In this document: one piece after another, positions 39,892 to 49,337 of the stretch
How positions within the stretch are numbered: position 1 is the first letter of the stretch
Layout of the letters: each line of letters begins with the position of its first letter
Source: Azospirillum brasilense
GTDB lineage: Bacteria; Pseudomonadota; Alphaproteobacteria; Azospirillales; Azospirillaceae
Assembly (NCBI RefSeq): GCF_008365405.1
Contig: NZ_QOKV01000001.1
Span: forward strand, 347,333 to 411,332
Direction: 5' to 3'
Length of the DNA stretch: 64,000 nucleotides
Position numbers and translations under genes: made by a program
The notes under the pieces: model-generated
Seen by the model: only the letters and a program-made list of their open reading frames with translations
Told to the model about the DNA's origin: nothing
The model's database searches: none

Positions 39892-40485
39892 TCAATCTCG
39901 ATTAATGCGATCTGTCAAATAGTAGAGAGCCAGCAACGTAGAGATAAAAAGGTGTCCGCACGCTCCAGAGAAAAAGGCTATAAAGACATATTTAAGGGCA
40001 GCGTAGGTATCTTCACTGATCCACTGATGAAGTGATGGCGCAAATATTTTTGCCGCAACAATGACCATAAAAAGCAAAAGACTTAGAGACGATAGATAGC
40101 CGAATAAATAGCAGAGGAATTCGCGGCGTGTCAGTGGTTGCAGCCACTTTTGGGAATGCTGATACACCAGGATGGATGGAGGATGCGAACCTTTCATTAC
40201 CTCGTCTAGCCCAGGCCTAGAAAAGGTGGCGACAGCGGCAAGGGCTGCAACGAAAAAAGCAATAAGAAGAGCTAGGACATCTTTAATGTCCTTTAGTATG
40301 CCATTATCACCCAGTAAGGCCGGCTTTATGGGCAGCAGGTTATAGGCGCCCAAGCTTATAGCTACAGCGCATAAGGGCAAAATGACGTCATAGACAGTTT
40401 TCTCTGGATGCGTGATCCGGAGATAGCGCATGGGCACGAACAGTCGCTTGATAGACGAATGAACGTGCCTGGGCCTCAGTGCCAT
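39892..40485 (-). CDS. Four-TM membrane protein, second gene of a two-gene cargo unit (197 aa)
   Basis: From ATG 40485. Hydrophobic segments: VILPLCAVAISLGAYNLLPI, VLALLIAFFVAALAAVATF, FLCYLFGYLSSLSLLLFMVIVAA and YVFIAFFSGACGHLFISTLLALYYL, giving four TM helices. The loop between helices 2 and 3 is polar (SRPGLDEVMKGSHPPSILVYQHSQKWL). Its start overlaps the end of the upstream 362-aa gene by 10 bases, so the two are translationally coupled. GC content is lowered. Function unknown. A membrane effector is inferred from the layout. Confidence 0.75.
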   Translation of the reverse strand: MALRPRHVHSSIKRLFVPMRYLRITHPEKTVYDVILPLCAVAISLGAYNLLPIKPALLGDNGILKDIKDVLALLIAFFVAALAAVATFSRPGLDEVMKGSHPPSILVYQHSQKWLQPLTRREFLCYLFGYLSSLSLLLFMVIVAAKIFAPSLHQWISEDTYAALKYVFIAFFSGACGHLFISTLLALYYLTDRINRD

Positions 40486-41564
40486 AGGTCGGCGTTCTGG
40501 ACGAGTCGCTTGATCTTGGCGACCGTCGGTCGATGTATCGACTCCCAGCACTGCTCAAGCTCCTCATTAAAATCAGTTATAATTTCGTTTCGGGCGTAAA
40601 CAGCTTCAGCTGCATTCATCATTTCAGTGCTCAATCGCGCTGAAGACACCTGCCCAGATGCTGTCCGTCGCAGTTTGATGTCCATGCGAGAGTAGCGCAA
40701 GTTCCTCGCACGGCCGAGGATCCCGTTGAGTAGGTTTACCGCATTTTCGCCGTATCGGTCGCTGACAACCTTCAATTCGATTCGGCGCCGAATTGGTTCC
40801 ACCTGATCAAATTCGTCGAACTCGTCGATGACGTCATCGCCAATGAGTTCCACCATGGTGAGCGCATTGTCTTGAAGGTCATGGCCGAGCTGGCGGGACA
40901 TCTGGAGCGTTGACGAGAGCTTCGGGCGGAATGAGCGTTGGCGCCTCCCAGGGTCCACAAAGAGCCATCGTGCGGGGTTATCGTCAGTTTCCACCCCTTT
41001 GCGGATAAGCCGATTGAGAAATGAGATGATTGCGTTGCGGCCGAGGCTCGGCATACGCTCAAGTGCTGCTCGGTAGACGCCATCCTGCCGAGGCGGACCG
41101 ATGATCAAATGGGCGGAGTATCCATTCGACTCACCAGCGCGTGGACGTGCAACACGGATACCGCGGGTGGTTGGGTTTAGAAACGCCGGATTCGTGCCCT
41201 GCGCATCGCCGGCTTGAAAAAACAACGCCACGGTACCATCAGGATGAATATCGATATCCTGCAAAATCAAAGCGTTGCTGCGCCCCGCGGGAGCATTTAC
41301 CGGTCGCTCCATCACTGCGACATCGGCGCCTGGTGCAGGCGCAGCGGCCGCGACCTGCGGCGCCTGAGTTTCGGCTAGAAATTCCGCCTCGTCTTCTCGA
41401 GCCACTTCATTGGCGTCGCGGATCTCGATGGCTTGCCCCGCAGCCTGCACGCGCTTCAAAACAGCTGCGATCTCGGCAAAAGGTACCCGCGGCCCTTCAG
41501 CCGGAACAGCGCCGGCAATAAGATTGAAGAGCAACACTGTCCGCTCGTTTACGCTGGGCGTCAT
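40476..41564 (-). CDS. Soluble protein of unknown function, first gene of the two-gene cargo unit (362 aa)
   Basis: ATG 41564 (MTPSVNERTVLLFNLIAGAV) preceded by AGAGAG. Residues 1-75 form a small alpha/beta domain, then an Ala/Pro linker (AAAAPAPGADVAV), then a larger domain with ILQDIDIHPDGTVALFFQAGDAQ, a conserved-looking HLIIGPPRQDGVYRAALERMPSLGRNAIISFLNRLIR block, and an acidic patch GDDVIDEFDEFDQVEP. C-terminal helices end VAKIKRLVQNADLWH. No nuclease or ATPase motif seen. Coupled to the four-TM gene. Known two-gene antiphage systems such as Kiwa also pair a soluble protein with a four-TM protein, but I do not claim homology. Confidence 0.75.
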   Translation of the reverse strand: MTPSVNERTVLLFNLIAGAVPAEGPRVPFAEIAAVLKRVQAAGQAIEIRDANEVAREDEAEFLAETQAPQVAAAAPAPGADVAVMERPVNAPAGRSNALILQDIDIHPDGTVALFFQAGDAQGTNPAFLNPTTRGIRVARPRAGESNGYSAHLIIGPPRQDGVYRAALERMPSLGRNAIISFLNRLIRKGVETDDNPARWLFVDPGRRQRSFRPKLSSTLQMSRQLGHDLQDNALTMVELIGDDVIDEFDEFDQVEPIRRRIELKVVSDRYGENAVNLLNGILGRARNLRYSRMDIKLRRTASGQVSSARLSTEMMNAAEAVYARNEIITDFNEELEQCWESIHRPTVAKIKRLVQNADLWH

Positions 41565-41777
41565 CCGAACTCTCTGCTGGTTGAGGCAAGGCGGACGATT
41601 AGGTTCAGCACCTTCGGTGAGCAAATCCTTAACGGTACCACCATTGCGCGTCAACACCCATCAACGAGCAATGAGGAGCGGAAGGTTTATAGCGAAGAGA
41701 GTACCTAATTCAGCTTCAAAGTGACGACGGCCGCCCCGGAGGGCGGCTGTCGGGATGACTAGATGTGCACTATTGGA

Positions 41778-44700
41778 TCACCGCCCATGGAGCGCCCGAT
41801 CGCGCTCCTTCGCCTGGATCGTGGCCTTGAGATCCGGCTCCTCCTGTAGCAGCACCTGCTTGGCGGCCTGCTTGTAGGTGGTGAAGACCTTCGCCAGCAC
41901 GCCCTGCTTCCCGGAGAAGCCGAACTCCGCGCCGCCTTCGCCCTGGGGCAGATCCTGGTATTCCGGCTGGTCGCCCAGCCACGCCACGTAATCCGGGAAG
42001 TTGCGCCCGTCGATCACCGGCAGGGTGTTCATAAGCCGGACGAATCGGTTGTACTGGCCCGCCGACAGGGCCACGCCGTCCATCTTCCGCGGCGGCATCT
42101 TCAGCGGCATGCCCGCGTCGATCAGCACCTGATCCGCTGCCGCCGGCTTGCCCCGGCTGATCTTCAGCGGGAGCACCATCTCCCACGGTTGGCCGTCGCC
42201 CTGGTCACGCACCCGCCCGAACAGGTCGAGGGACGGCTCCAGATCGTCGGACAGGCCAGGCGTGCGGGCCTTGAACCGCTGGAGTGCTTGGTACCAGCCC
42301 CGCACCGCGGGCGAGAGTTGCGGGTCGAAGTCCTCTACCATCGTGTTGGAGGCGTCGGGATTGACGTACCGCTCGATGGTGCCGCGCAGGGAGCTGTAGG
42401 GCAGCATGCCGTCGAGGATCACACCGCCGTAGGTGTCCGTCAGGCCCTGCATCAGCGCGCCGAACCGCTCCTCCGGTTCGTCGTACATGCTCTGGAAGAC
42501 GCGGGCGATCTTGGCGAAGCCGGTGAAGAACGGCTGGTCGCCCATGTAGCTGTAGAAGGCCAGAGCGGCGCCGGCTGCCAGCCCGTCCACCCCGGTGCCA
42601 TCCTCCGCGGTGAGGGCGTGCCCGGTGATGTCGGCGGCCATGGCGAGAAGCGGCGACAGTGGGTCGAACCGCTCATAGGAGACATAGACCTTCTCGGGCG
42701 TGACTTTCACCGCGCCGACCTTGGAAAGCTGGGTGATGGACTCGGGCGTCAGCTCCCCGGCGTTGAACACGAAGCTGTAGGGCTGCCAGCCCTGCCGTTC
42801 CAGCGCCTGCCGCAGTTCGGGCCGGCTCGGACCGCTGCCGGTGATCCGGCCATCCAGGGCGTAGCTGGAGGCCGCCGCCATGGCGAGGCTGCCCAGGGTG
42901 AACTTGGCAATCGCCAGATCTCGCCGCGCGCCGCCGGCCATGAAGTCCTCTCGGGCCTGGGCGGACAGCGGCGCCAGGGGAGAGCGCTGGATCACCTCAA
43001 GCATGATGTTCATCGGCGTGCGGAAGAACGGGAAGATGACCTTCGTGGCCGGGGACATCGCCAGCGTCTGCTGAACGGCGGCCAGCAACGGCGACTCCAG
43101 ATCGCGCTGGAAGGTCATGGTGCGGGCGAAGGACGCGGCGTCCGCCTTCACCGACGGCGGCGGGTTCTCGATGAAGGTCGCCGCGAAGTCCGCGACCTGT
43201 CGGCGGGCTGTGGCCGGGTCGGCGCCCCGTTCGATCAGATCGTCGAACATCGCGCCGCCCTGCCGGTACGCCTGGGCGTGCAGTTCCATCCGATAGCCCA
43301 CGGCCTTGAAGAACTCATCCTCCGTGAGCATGGCCCGACTCGGGAGCGTGACGAACTTCCCATAGAGGTTCACCGCCTGCCCGACAGGACCGGTCAGGTT
43401 GAACGCCTCCGCGCTGATCGGGTTCAGCCGGTCGCCACGGGCAATTTCGACGCGGGACGCGATGTCCTGGATGGGCATGTTCTCCCGCCACGCCCGGCGG
43501 GCGATGGACCAGCCGTCGAGGAAGCCGCGCAGGGCACCCGTGGTCATTGCCAACGCCTCTCCCATGGCGGCCCGCTCCGGGTCGGCGCCGGGCAGATGGG
43601 TGCGGCCCGCTCCGATCACCGCAGCGAGTTGGCGCTCCAGGATCTGCATGCCGCCGAAGACGCCGTTGCTGGCGACGTTGACGAGGTGCGTCTTGGGGCT
43701 GGAGAGCAACCCGTTGATGAACTGCGCCAGGAAGGCGTCCGACAGCTTTGCCAGCATGCCGGCCTCGGCCAGCTTGTTCCGGGCGCCCTGGGTGGACAGG
43801 CTGAGGTACTTCGTCGCCAGATCGCGCACTGACGCCTCACCGCCGTATTCGTCCAGCACCCGGCGCACCGCCTCCCCGGCGGCCACGTCGCCCGCGTCGC
43901 GCGGGATGCGGAACACCGCCAGCGTGCGCGCCACGTCGCTCTGGATGCCCTTCACGGACTTCGCCAGGGCGCCGTGGAAGGCCAGTTGCTGGCGGAACTT
44001 CAGCTTGTCGAGGTCGGTGGCCGTGGGCAGCACCACGGCCTTCGCCAGCCGGTCGAGTTCCCCACTGCTGGCCGTCAACGCGCGCAGGGCGTTCAGCATG
44101 TCCTTGCCATTCAGCAACTCGCCGCCCTCGCTGCGGTTCAGCACGCGGGCGATGAACTTTTCATCGATGCCCGCGGCTTGGGCCTGTTGCTGGATTTCGG
44201 TGAAGGTCACCTTCTGCGGGGTGGCGAACAGTTGCCCGGTCCGGTCGATTGCCGCCTTCACGTCGTCGGGACCGACGATGCGGTCCAGGTTGAAGGTCAG
44301 GGCCGGGGGCTTGCCGGCGGTGCTGCCGGTGCTGTGCTGGAACGCCAGCGTTTCCGCTTCGGTGGCCTCGCGCACGGCGACGTAATCGCCCACCTTCCCG
44401 GATAGCCTCCCGCCGTCGAGGATCGGCTCGTCCACCCGGCGCGCGGTGGTGCCCATCCGGCGCAGCATGGCGCCCGCCGGGCCGCTGCTGAGGGTGGCCC
44501 CTGCGTCCTCCACCCCCGTGACCAGCCGGGCTGCCGCCGCGGCGCCGGTTGCCGCGCCCTTCAGCGGGTCCATGAAGGCCGCGCCGACCACGCGCCCGGC
44601 GTCCGCGAGCGCGTCCTCCGCCACCTGGGCACCGTCCCGCTGGTCGAGGGGCTGGGGGCGCACGAAGGGCTTCAGCTTGCCGTCCGCCGGATCGCGCTGG

Positions 44701-45188
44701 ATCGCGAACAGCAACTCGTTCGGGTTGACCCCCGATTCGTCCCACAAGGCCACGGCATCCGGCGGCGCGACCTTCTGGCCCTCCGCAGCATCAGCCGGCG
44801 CGCGCTGCCCGGACAGGGCAAGGCCCAGGTCTTCACCCATGCGCCGTGCCGTGCCGCCCAACTGGTCGAGGAAGGAAGGGGCTGGAGCGGGGGTGTCGGC
44901 AGTGTCGACACCCTGTGGCGCCTGTCCTCCGCCACCCGGCGCTGGAGTCTTGTCGCCGGTCTGGGCCAGGGGCGGGGCGTTCTCCGCCGGGCCGCGATAG
45001 ACCAGCGTCGTGAAGCCCGGCCCGTTGCCGTACCGCAGGATGTGGCCTGGGTTCTGCTTGTCGGGAATGTCCTCGAAGCTGTCGAAGCCACCGGACGTGT
45101 CGGGCTTGGTCACCGGGGGCGGGGCCGGTTCCAGGCGAACGCGGGCACCGATGCGGGCGTCGAGAAAGGCGTCGTCGATGGTGCTCAT
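41778..45188 (-). CDS. Large phage internal-virion (ejection)-type protein (1136 aa)
   Basis: N-terminal 170 residues are Pro/Ala-rich and disordered. The middle is alpha-helical with DAFLAQFINGLLSSPKTHLVNVASNGVF and PATKVIFPFFRTPMNIMLEVIQRSPLAPL, patterns I associate with very large phage proteins carried inside the head and ejected with DNA. Hydrophobic helices follow (LAIAKFTLGSLAMAAASSYAL). It ends QVLLQEEPDLKATIQAKERDRALHGR. It is directly downstream (2 bases) of the transglycosylase-domain protein, the usual ejectosome pairing. Identification is by pattern and context. Confidence 0.7.
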   Translation of the reverse strand: MSTIDDAFLDARIGARVRLEPAPPPVTKPDTSGGFDSFEDIPDKQNPGHILRYGNGPGFTTLVYRGPAENAPPLAQTGDKTPAPGGGGQAPQGVDTADTPAPAPSFLDQLGGTARRMGEDLGLALSGQRAPADAAEGQKVAPPDAVALWDESGVNPNELLFAIQRDPADGKLKPFVRPQPLDQRDGAQVAEDALADAGRVVGAAFMDPLKGAATGAAAAARLVTGVEDAGATLSSGPAGAMLRRMGTTARRVDEPILDGGRLSGKVGDYVAVREATEAETLAFQHSTGSTAGKPPALTFNLDRIVGPDDVKAAIDRTGQLFATPQKVTFTEIQQQAQAAGIDEKFIARVLNRSEGGELLNGKDMLNALRALTASSGELDRLAKAVVLPTATDLDKLKFRQQLAFHGALAKSVKGIQSDVARTLAVFRIPRDAGDVAAGEAVRRVLDEYGGEASVRDLATKYLSLSTQGARNKLAEAGMLAKLSDAFLAQFINGLLSSPKTHLVNVASNGVFGGMQILERQLAAVIGAGRTHLPGADPERAAMGEALAMTTGALRGFLDGWSIARRAWRENMPIQDIASRVEIARGDRLNPISAEAFNLTGPVGQAVNLYGKFVTLPSRAMLTEDEFFKAVGYRMELHAQAYRQGGAMFDDLIERGADPATARRQVADFAATFIENPPPSVKADAASFARTMTFQRDLESPLLAAVQQTLAMSPATKVIFPFFRTPMNIMLEVIQRSPLAPLSAQAREDFMAGGARRDLAIAKFTLGSLAMAAASSYALDGRITGSGPSRPELRQALERQGWQPYSFVFNAGELTPESITQLSKVGAVKVTPEKVYVSYERFDPLSPLLAMAADITGHALTAEDGTGVDGLAAGAALAFYSYMGDQPFFTGFAKIARVFQSMYDEPEERFGALMQGLTDTYGGVILDGMLPYSSLRGTIERYVNPDASNTMVEDFDPQLSPAVRGWYQALQRFKARTPGLSDDLEPSLDLFGRVRDQGDGQPWEMVLPLKISRGKPAAADQVLIDAGMPLKMPPRKMDGVALSAGQYNRFVRLMNTLPVIDGRNFPDYVAWLGDQPEYQDLPQGEGGAEFGFSGKQGVLAKVFTTYKQAAKQVLLQEEPDLKATIQAKERDRALHGR

Positions 45189-45190
45189 GG

Positions 45191-47404
45191 TCAGTCCCCG
45201 TGAACCTGCTGGATGGCGGCGCGGAGCTGCGACAGCTCACGCTCGTTGAAGAGGCCGCGCTTGAACATGCCGAAGAGGCCCGACTTCGGATCGGACAGCC
45301 GGCGGGCGGCCTCGATGTCGTCGAGGCCGTCGAAGTCGAGGGTGATGAGGTTGCCTTGCGCGTCCCGGAGACCAGCCGCGCGCACCTTGTCGGCGGCCTC
45401 CTTCAGTTGCGCCTTGTACTGGAGTGCAAGCGGGCTGCTGTTGCGCTGGTGCTGCTGCGTCTGATCGCCGTCGATCACCCGCTTTGCGATCTCAACTGGG
45501 TCGAACGGCTCACCGGACTTCCGGGCCGCGTCGATCGCGTCGTCGAAGGCGATGCGCATGCGGCTGGCGGCCTTGGCCTCCCCGCTGCTGGGGTTGAACA
45601 ACCCGCCCTCCACCAAGCCCGAAGCGGCGCGGATGCGGGCCAGCCCGGTCTTGTAGCGCTCGTCCTCCTGCTTCCCGATCTTGTCCATGAGTCGCCGGCC
45701 CGTGTCGAAGGTCAGGCCGCGCCCCATGAACCCGATCAGCCGGTCGGCGCTGGTGATCACGCCGCGTTCGATCTGGTCTTCGAGGCTGAACAGCAGCTCC
45801 GGATTGTCGGTGCCGGCGTTGCGGCCCTGTTCCATCAGGCGGCTGAAGGCTTCCGGGTTGACGGTGCCCAGCGCCCGCACGCGGCCTACCAACTGGTCAC
45901 GCTTGGCGAGGAAGTCCGGCGCCGCGGTGTCGAGGCTGGCGAGGTCGTACAGGGCCTGATTGGTCGCCTTCTCGCGACGGGCCTGATCATGCCGCTCCTG
46001 CCGGTCGACCAATGCGGAGGTGGCGCTCGCCAGCGACAGCAGCTCCTTCCGGACCTTCACCTGTCCTTCGACGGACAGCGCCCGGTAAGCTGCGCTCGCC
46101 TCCGTTCCGGCCTGCCCGGTGGTCAGCATGCCACAGGCGGACAGCGGATCGAGGCCGTCCGCCCATTTGAGGATCACACCCGACGCCTGGTTCTCCAGCT
46201 CTCCGATCTTGCCCAGCGCCCGCGCCTTCAGTTGTTCGTGCTGGCTTGGCGACATGACGAAGCGGGCCGAGGGTTTGCCGCTCAGGAGGGAGGCGGTGGT
46301 GCCGACCGCGGCGACATACTCGCGGGTTTCCTTGAAGGGAATCGCCGCCGCCCATTCGGCGTCGGTCATCTTGCCGGCGCGCGGGTCTCCGATGTCCTTC
46401 AGCCACCCGTCCACCGTGCCCGGCCCGGCGTTGTAGGCGGCCAGGGCGAGCGTGCGGTTCCCGTCGTAGCGGTCGAGCATCTTCCGCAGGTAGGCGTTGC
46501 CCAAAGCCTCGTTGTAGGCCGGATCGGTGCGGAACTTCTGCTCGTCCCACGGCAGGCCCGCCGCCTGCGCAGCTTCCGGCCCGGTGCCGGGCATCACCTG
46601 CATGACGCCGACGACGCCCTTGCTGCTGGTCAGGGGCGTCACACCGTCCGCCTTGAACTGGCGCCCGCCGCTCTCCTGCCGTTTCACAGCCGCAGCCAGG
46701 ACGGCGAACGCGCTGTCGTCGGTCAGGCCCAGGGCCTCGACTTCGCGGCGCGCGACATCCGCCCCGGATTTCCAGAACGTCGTCGTCAGGTGGGCGAGAA
46801 CGCTTTCGCCCTGGGCCGCCGCGGAGCGCTTCTTCATCTCCAGGGCGACATATTCGGGAGACCAGAAACCCGCCGCCGCGCCCGCGTTGAGGTGCCGCTG
46901 CTGATCGTCCAGGGCTTCAACCACTCCTTGCTGGTCGCCCGCGCCGGCCCGGTTCAGCATTTCGAGCTGCGCGTCATCCAGAACCGCGCCCAGCGCATTC
47001 ACGGCCAGCCGCTTGTCTTTCTCCGCCGCGGCGCCCGTGATGGAGTCGAAGACGCTGAGATGCGCCTTCCCAAGCGCGATCCGGGCGCGGTCGGCATACC
47101 GCAGCGGCACCTCCTTGAGAGTGCCATCGGCGTAGCCCTGCCAGCCCGCATTGAAGGCCGTCGGGTCGTCGGGATGCTGGGCCTTCAGCTCCAGCGCGGT
47201 CCGCCGGGCGTCAAGCTCCAGCGTTGCGACCTGCTTCGCATCGGCGGCGGCGAGCAATTCTTCCGCATGGTTCCCGACGGCCCCGGAGAAGTTCCTCAAC
47301 GCCGCCCAGGCCGCGCCGGCATTGGGATCGGCTTGTACCAGCGGCGACGGATCGAGGAGGACGGGCGGGCGGTTGCCGCCGGTGGGAAGTCCAGTGCCGG
47401 CCAT
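45191..47404 (-). CDS. Phage internal-virion protein with lytic transglycosylase (SLT) domain (737 aa)
   Basis: Residues about 220-335 form an SLT domain: catalytic Glu in VKRQESGGRQF, then SSKGVVGVMQVMPGTGPEAA, NEALGNAYLRKMLDRYDGNRTLALAAYNAGPGTVDGWLKDIG, all hallmarks of family-1 lytic transglycosylases. The rest is long helical sequence with no signal peptide, as in T7 gp16-like or related ejection proteins that puncture peptidoglycan during DNA entry. It precedes the 1136-aa protein in the same operon. Confidence 0.82.
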   Translation of the reverse strand: MAGTGLPTGGNRPPVLLDPSPLVQADPNAGAAWAALRNFSGAVGNHAEELLAAADAKQVATLELDARRTALELKAQHPDDPTAFNAGWQGYADGTLKEVPLRYADRARIALGKAHLSVFDSITGAAAEKDKRLAVNALGAVLDDAQLEMLNRAGAGDQQGVVEALDDQQRHLNAGAAAGFWSPEYVALEMKKRSAAAQGESVLAHLTTTFWKSGADVARREVEALGLTDDSAFAVLAAAVKRQESGGRQFKADGVTPLTSSKGVVGVMQVMPGTGPEAAQAAGLPWDEQKFRTDPAYNEALGNAYLRKMLDRYDGNRTLALAAYNAGPGTVDGWLKDIGDPRAGKMTDAEWAAAIPFKETREYVAAVGTTASLLSGKPSARFVMSPSQHEQLKARALGKIGELENQASGVILKWADGLDPLSACGMLTTGQAGTEASAAYRALSVEGQVKVRKELLSLASATSALVDRQERHDQARREKATNQALYDLASLDTAAPDFLAKRDQLVGRVRALGTVNPEAFSRLMEQGRNAGTDNPELLFSLEDQIERGVITSADRLIGFMGRGLTFDTGRRLMDKIGKQEDERYKTGLARIRAASGLVEGGLFNPSSGEAKAASRMRIAFDDAIDAARKSGEPFDPVEIAKRVIDGDQTQQHQRNSSPLALQYKAQLKEAADKVRAAGLRDAQGNLITLDFDGLDDIEAARRLSDPKSGLFGMFKRGLFNERELSQLRAAIQQVHGD

Positions 47405-47406
47405 GG

Positions 47407-47634
47407 TTATGCTCCGGTGTGTTCAGCGGCGCGACGGCGCGCAGCCCGCGCGGCGAGTTGTTCGATCAGGCGGGGGCTGTTGCGCAACCCGGAGGCGTCG
47501 AGGAAGGCGTGAACCGCCGGCCAGCGCCGGGCCGCCCGCTCGATCAGCCCCGCAGCCTCCCCGATCATCTCGTCGGCGGCGGCGCCGTGCTTCTCGCGCA
47601 GCGACGCCGCCACCTGTTCGGGGACGACGGTCAT
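47407..47634 (-). CDS. Small helical phage protein (75 aa)
   Basis: From ATG 47634: MTVVPEQVAASLREKHGAAADEMIGEAAGLIERAARRWPAVHAFLDASGLRNSPRLIEQLAARAARRRAAEH. All helical. Overlaps the upstream coiled-coil gene by 4 bases and lies 2 bases before the transglycosylase gene. Position suits a small virion or scaffold partner. Confidence 0.65.
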   Translation of the reverse strand: MTVVPEQVAASLREKHGAAADEMIGEAAGLIERAARRWPAVHAFLDASGLRNSPRLIEQLAARAARRRAAEHTGA

Positions 47635-48320
47635 TCCACGCGCCGGCGGTCGGCTTCGGTACGGGTGCGAGTCTCGGCGCGCATCTCGGCGAGTCGCCGC
47701 GTGCATTCAGCGACCTTCGCTTCGATCGTCGGGGCAGAGCGCGGGCGGACGACGCTGACGTAAGTCGGAAAAATCTCGTTATTCGGGCCGCCCGCATTGC
47801 TCAGCACGAGCGGGAACAACTTCGCCAGCTCCAGGTTCTCACCCAAGCTGGCCATTCCGTACCGGAGATGCGCGTGGACATGCTGACGGCCCAGCGTCAC
47901 AGCCCGGTCGATCAGATCGGTCAGCTCCGAGTATTTGGCCCCGGCTTCCTCCAGAGCCGCCTGGGCCGCCTTCGCCACGTCGAGCGCCTGCGTCAGCAGC
48001 GCTTCGGCCTCGTCCCAATCCGCCTTGGCCTGGGCCGCAGCCTCCTCCGCCAGCGCTGCGGCCAGCAGTTCGCGCGCGCCCTCGATACCGGTGGCGAGCT
48101 GGTCGCGGCGCGCCTTGGCGGTGGCGATCTCGCCGGGGATTTCCCGAAGGCGGGCGGCCTTGCTCTCGCTCAGCAGACCGACGGTGGCCAGCGTGGCGGC
48201 CTTGCGCTGTTCGTCCTCCAGGATGTCCAGCGCTTCGGTCAGTTCGGCGCGCTCGGTCTCCGCCTTGGCAATCGCCGCCTGAATGCGGGCGGATTCCTTC
48301 GGCTCGGTCTCGGTCGTCAT
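47631..48320 (-). CDS. Coiled-coil phage-type protein (229 aa)
   Basis: From ATG 48320 (MTTETEPKESARIQAAIAKAETERAELTEALDILEDEQRKAATL). Residues 10-140 are a long Ala/Glu-rich coiled coil. The C-terminal part YGMASLGENLELAKLFPLVLSNAGGPNNEIFPTYVSVVRP is more globular. First gene of the four-gene leftward virion operon. Possibly a structural or scaffolding partner; no family is assigned. Confidence 0.65.
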   Translation of the reverse strand: MTTETEPKESARIQAAIAKAETERAELTEALDILEDEQRKAATLATVGLLSESKAARLREIPGEIATAKARRDQLATGIEGARELLAAALAEEAAAQAKADWDEAEALLTQALDVAKAAQAALEEAGAKYSELTDLIDRAVTLGRQHVHAHLRYGMASLGENLELAKLFPLVLSNAGGPNNEIFPTYVSVVRPRSAPTIEAKVAECTRRLAEMRAETRTRTEADRRRVE

Positions 48321-48425
48321 GGGTTCGGCCTGTGCTGGTGAAACTTGCCGAATGGTGAGGGTGCGTGCGTTGGCCAGCCAACGCACAGCGTGTGAGGTTG
48401 GTCCCGTCATTGCACGGAGGCGGAC

Positions 48426-48839
48426 GTGAGCGACAATCAACCTCAACGGCAGTTCGTTTACCAACGGGCCTGGGGGAAAATCCCTTGGGCCTATCACGCG
48501 ATTTGCCGCGAGTTGCGGCGACACCTGAAGCAGCGCGGCTGGGCGCACTGGCAACTCGACGACGCGGCGGGTTGGAACGACGGCTATGCCGGCAAGGTGC
48601 TGAACCCCGCAACCCCCTCCGGGCGTATGGCCGGACACGACATGCTCGACCTCGCATTCACCGCCCTGGTCGGTCGCGGGTACCGGGTTCTCGTCATCCC
48701 GAACGGCTTCGACGTTTCCGCTCCTGGGGCGGTCCAGACGCTGTTGGATGAACAGGATGCCACGGAGGTCGAGCGCGTCGCCAACATGATCGAACTGGCC
48801 GCCTACACCCGAAAGGTCCCCAAAATTGCAGAAGTCTAA
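48426..48839 (+). CDS. Hypothetical island protein (137 aa)
   Basis: GTG 48426 with GGAGG upstream. Aromatic-rich N-terminal half (FVYQRAWGKIPWAYHAICRELRRHLKQRGWAHWQLDDAAGWNDGY) resembling a small HTH-like fold; the remainder is helical. Divergent from the virion operon and overlapping the next gene by 14 bases. Perhaps a regulator; unassigned. Confidence 0.65.
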   Translation: MSDNQPQRQFVYQRAWGKIPWAYHAICRELRRHLKQRGWAHWQLDDAAGWNDGYAGKVLNPATPSGRMAGHDMLDLAFTALVGRGYRVLVIPNGFDVSAPGAVQTLLDEQDATEVERVANMIELAAYTRKVPKIAEV

Positions 48840-49326
48840 CCACCCCGTCCCGGCGCCGACGAAGGGCGCCATCCCGCCGGCCAAGAAGAAGGGATTGACC
48901 AAGAAGGTCCGCGCCGCGATCGACGCGCTGATCGCTGGCCGTGCCAAGACCCACGAAGAGGCGGCGGCCATCGCCGGCTGTGCCCGTGAGTCCGTCTCCC
49001 GCGCGCTCAAGCGGCCCGAGGTGCTGGAGGAGATCCGGCTCCGGGTCGAACAGCAGCTCAAGGGCAAGACGCTGGCGCGGGCCGCCGGCAAGCTCGACCA
49101 GCTCATCGACGCGAACAGCGAGAACGTTGCCTTCCGCGCGACCGAACTGGCGCTGGGCCTGAACGGCTATCGGCCTCCCCAGCAAGGCACCACGGTCCAG
49201 ACCAACGTGAACGTCGGCTGGATGATCGACCTGCGCACCAACGCCGACGGCCCCGGCCAGCGGCTGGGTGACAGCACGGTCGGCGGAACGATCATCGACG
49301 CCGAACCGGTTGAACAGAGCGAATGA
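48826..49326 (+). CDS. Small terminase subunit-like HTH protein (166 aa)
   Basis: Start TTG 48826 (only start in frame near the 5' end). Basic leader KGAIPPAKKKGLTKKVRAAIDAL, then an HTH of the type found in phage small terminase (TerS) proteins: THEEAAAIAGCARESVSRALKRPEVLEEIRLRVEQQL, a central helix bundle and a C-terminal tail. TerS selects DNA for packaging. No large subunit is present in the element, a pattern known from phage-inducible chromosomal islands that redirect helper packaging. Other HTH functions remain possible. Confidence 0.6.
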   Translation: MQKSNHPVPAPTKGAIPPAKKKGLTKKVRAAIDALIAGRAKTHEEAAAIAGCARESVSRALKRPEVLEEIRLRVEQQLKGKTLARAAGKLDQLIDANSENVAFRATELALGLNGYRPPQQGTTVQTNVNVGWMIDLRTNADGPGQRLGDSTVGGTIIDAEPVEQSE

Positions 49327-49337
49327 GGGAAGAGGCC

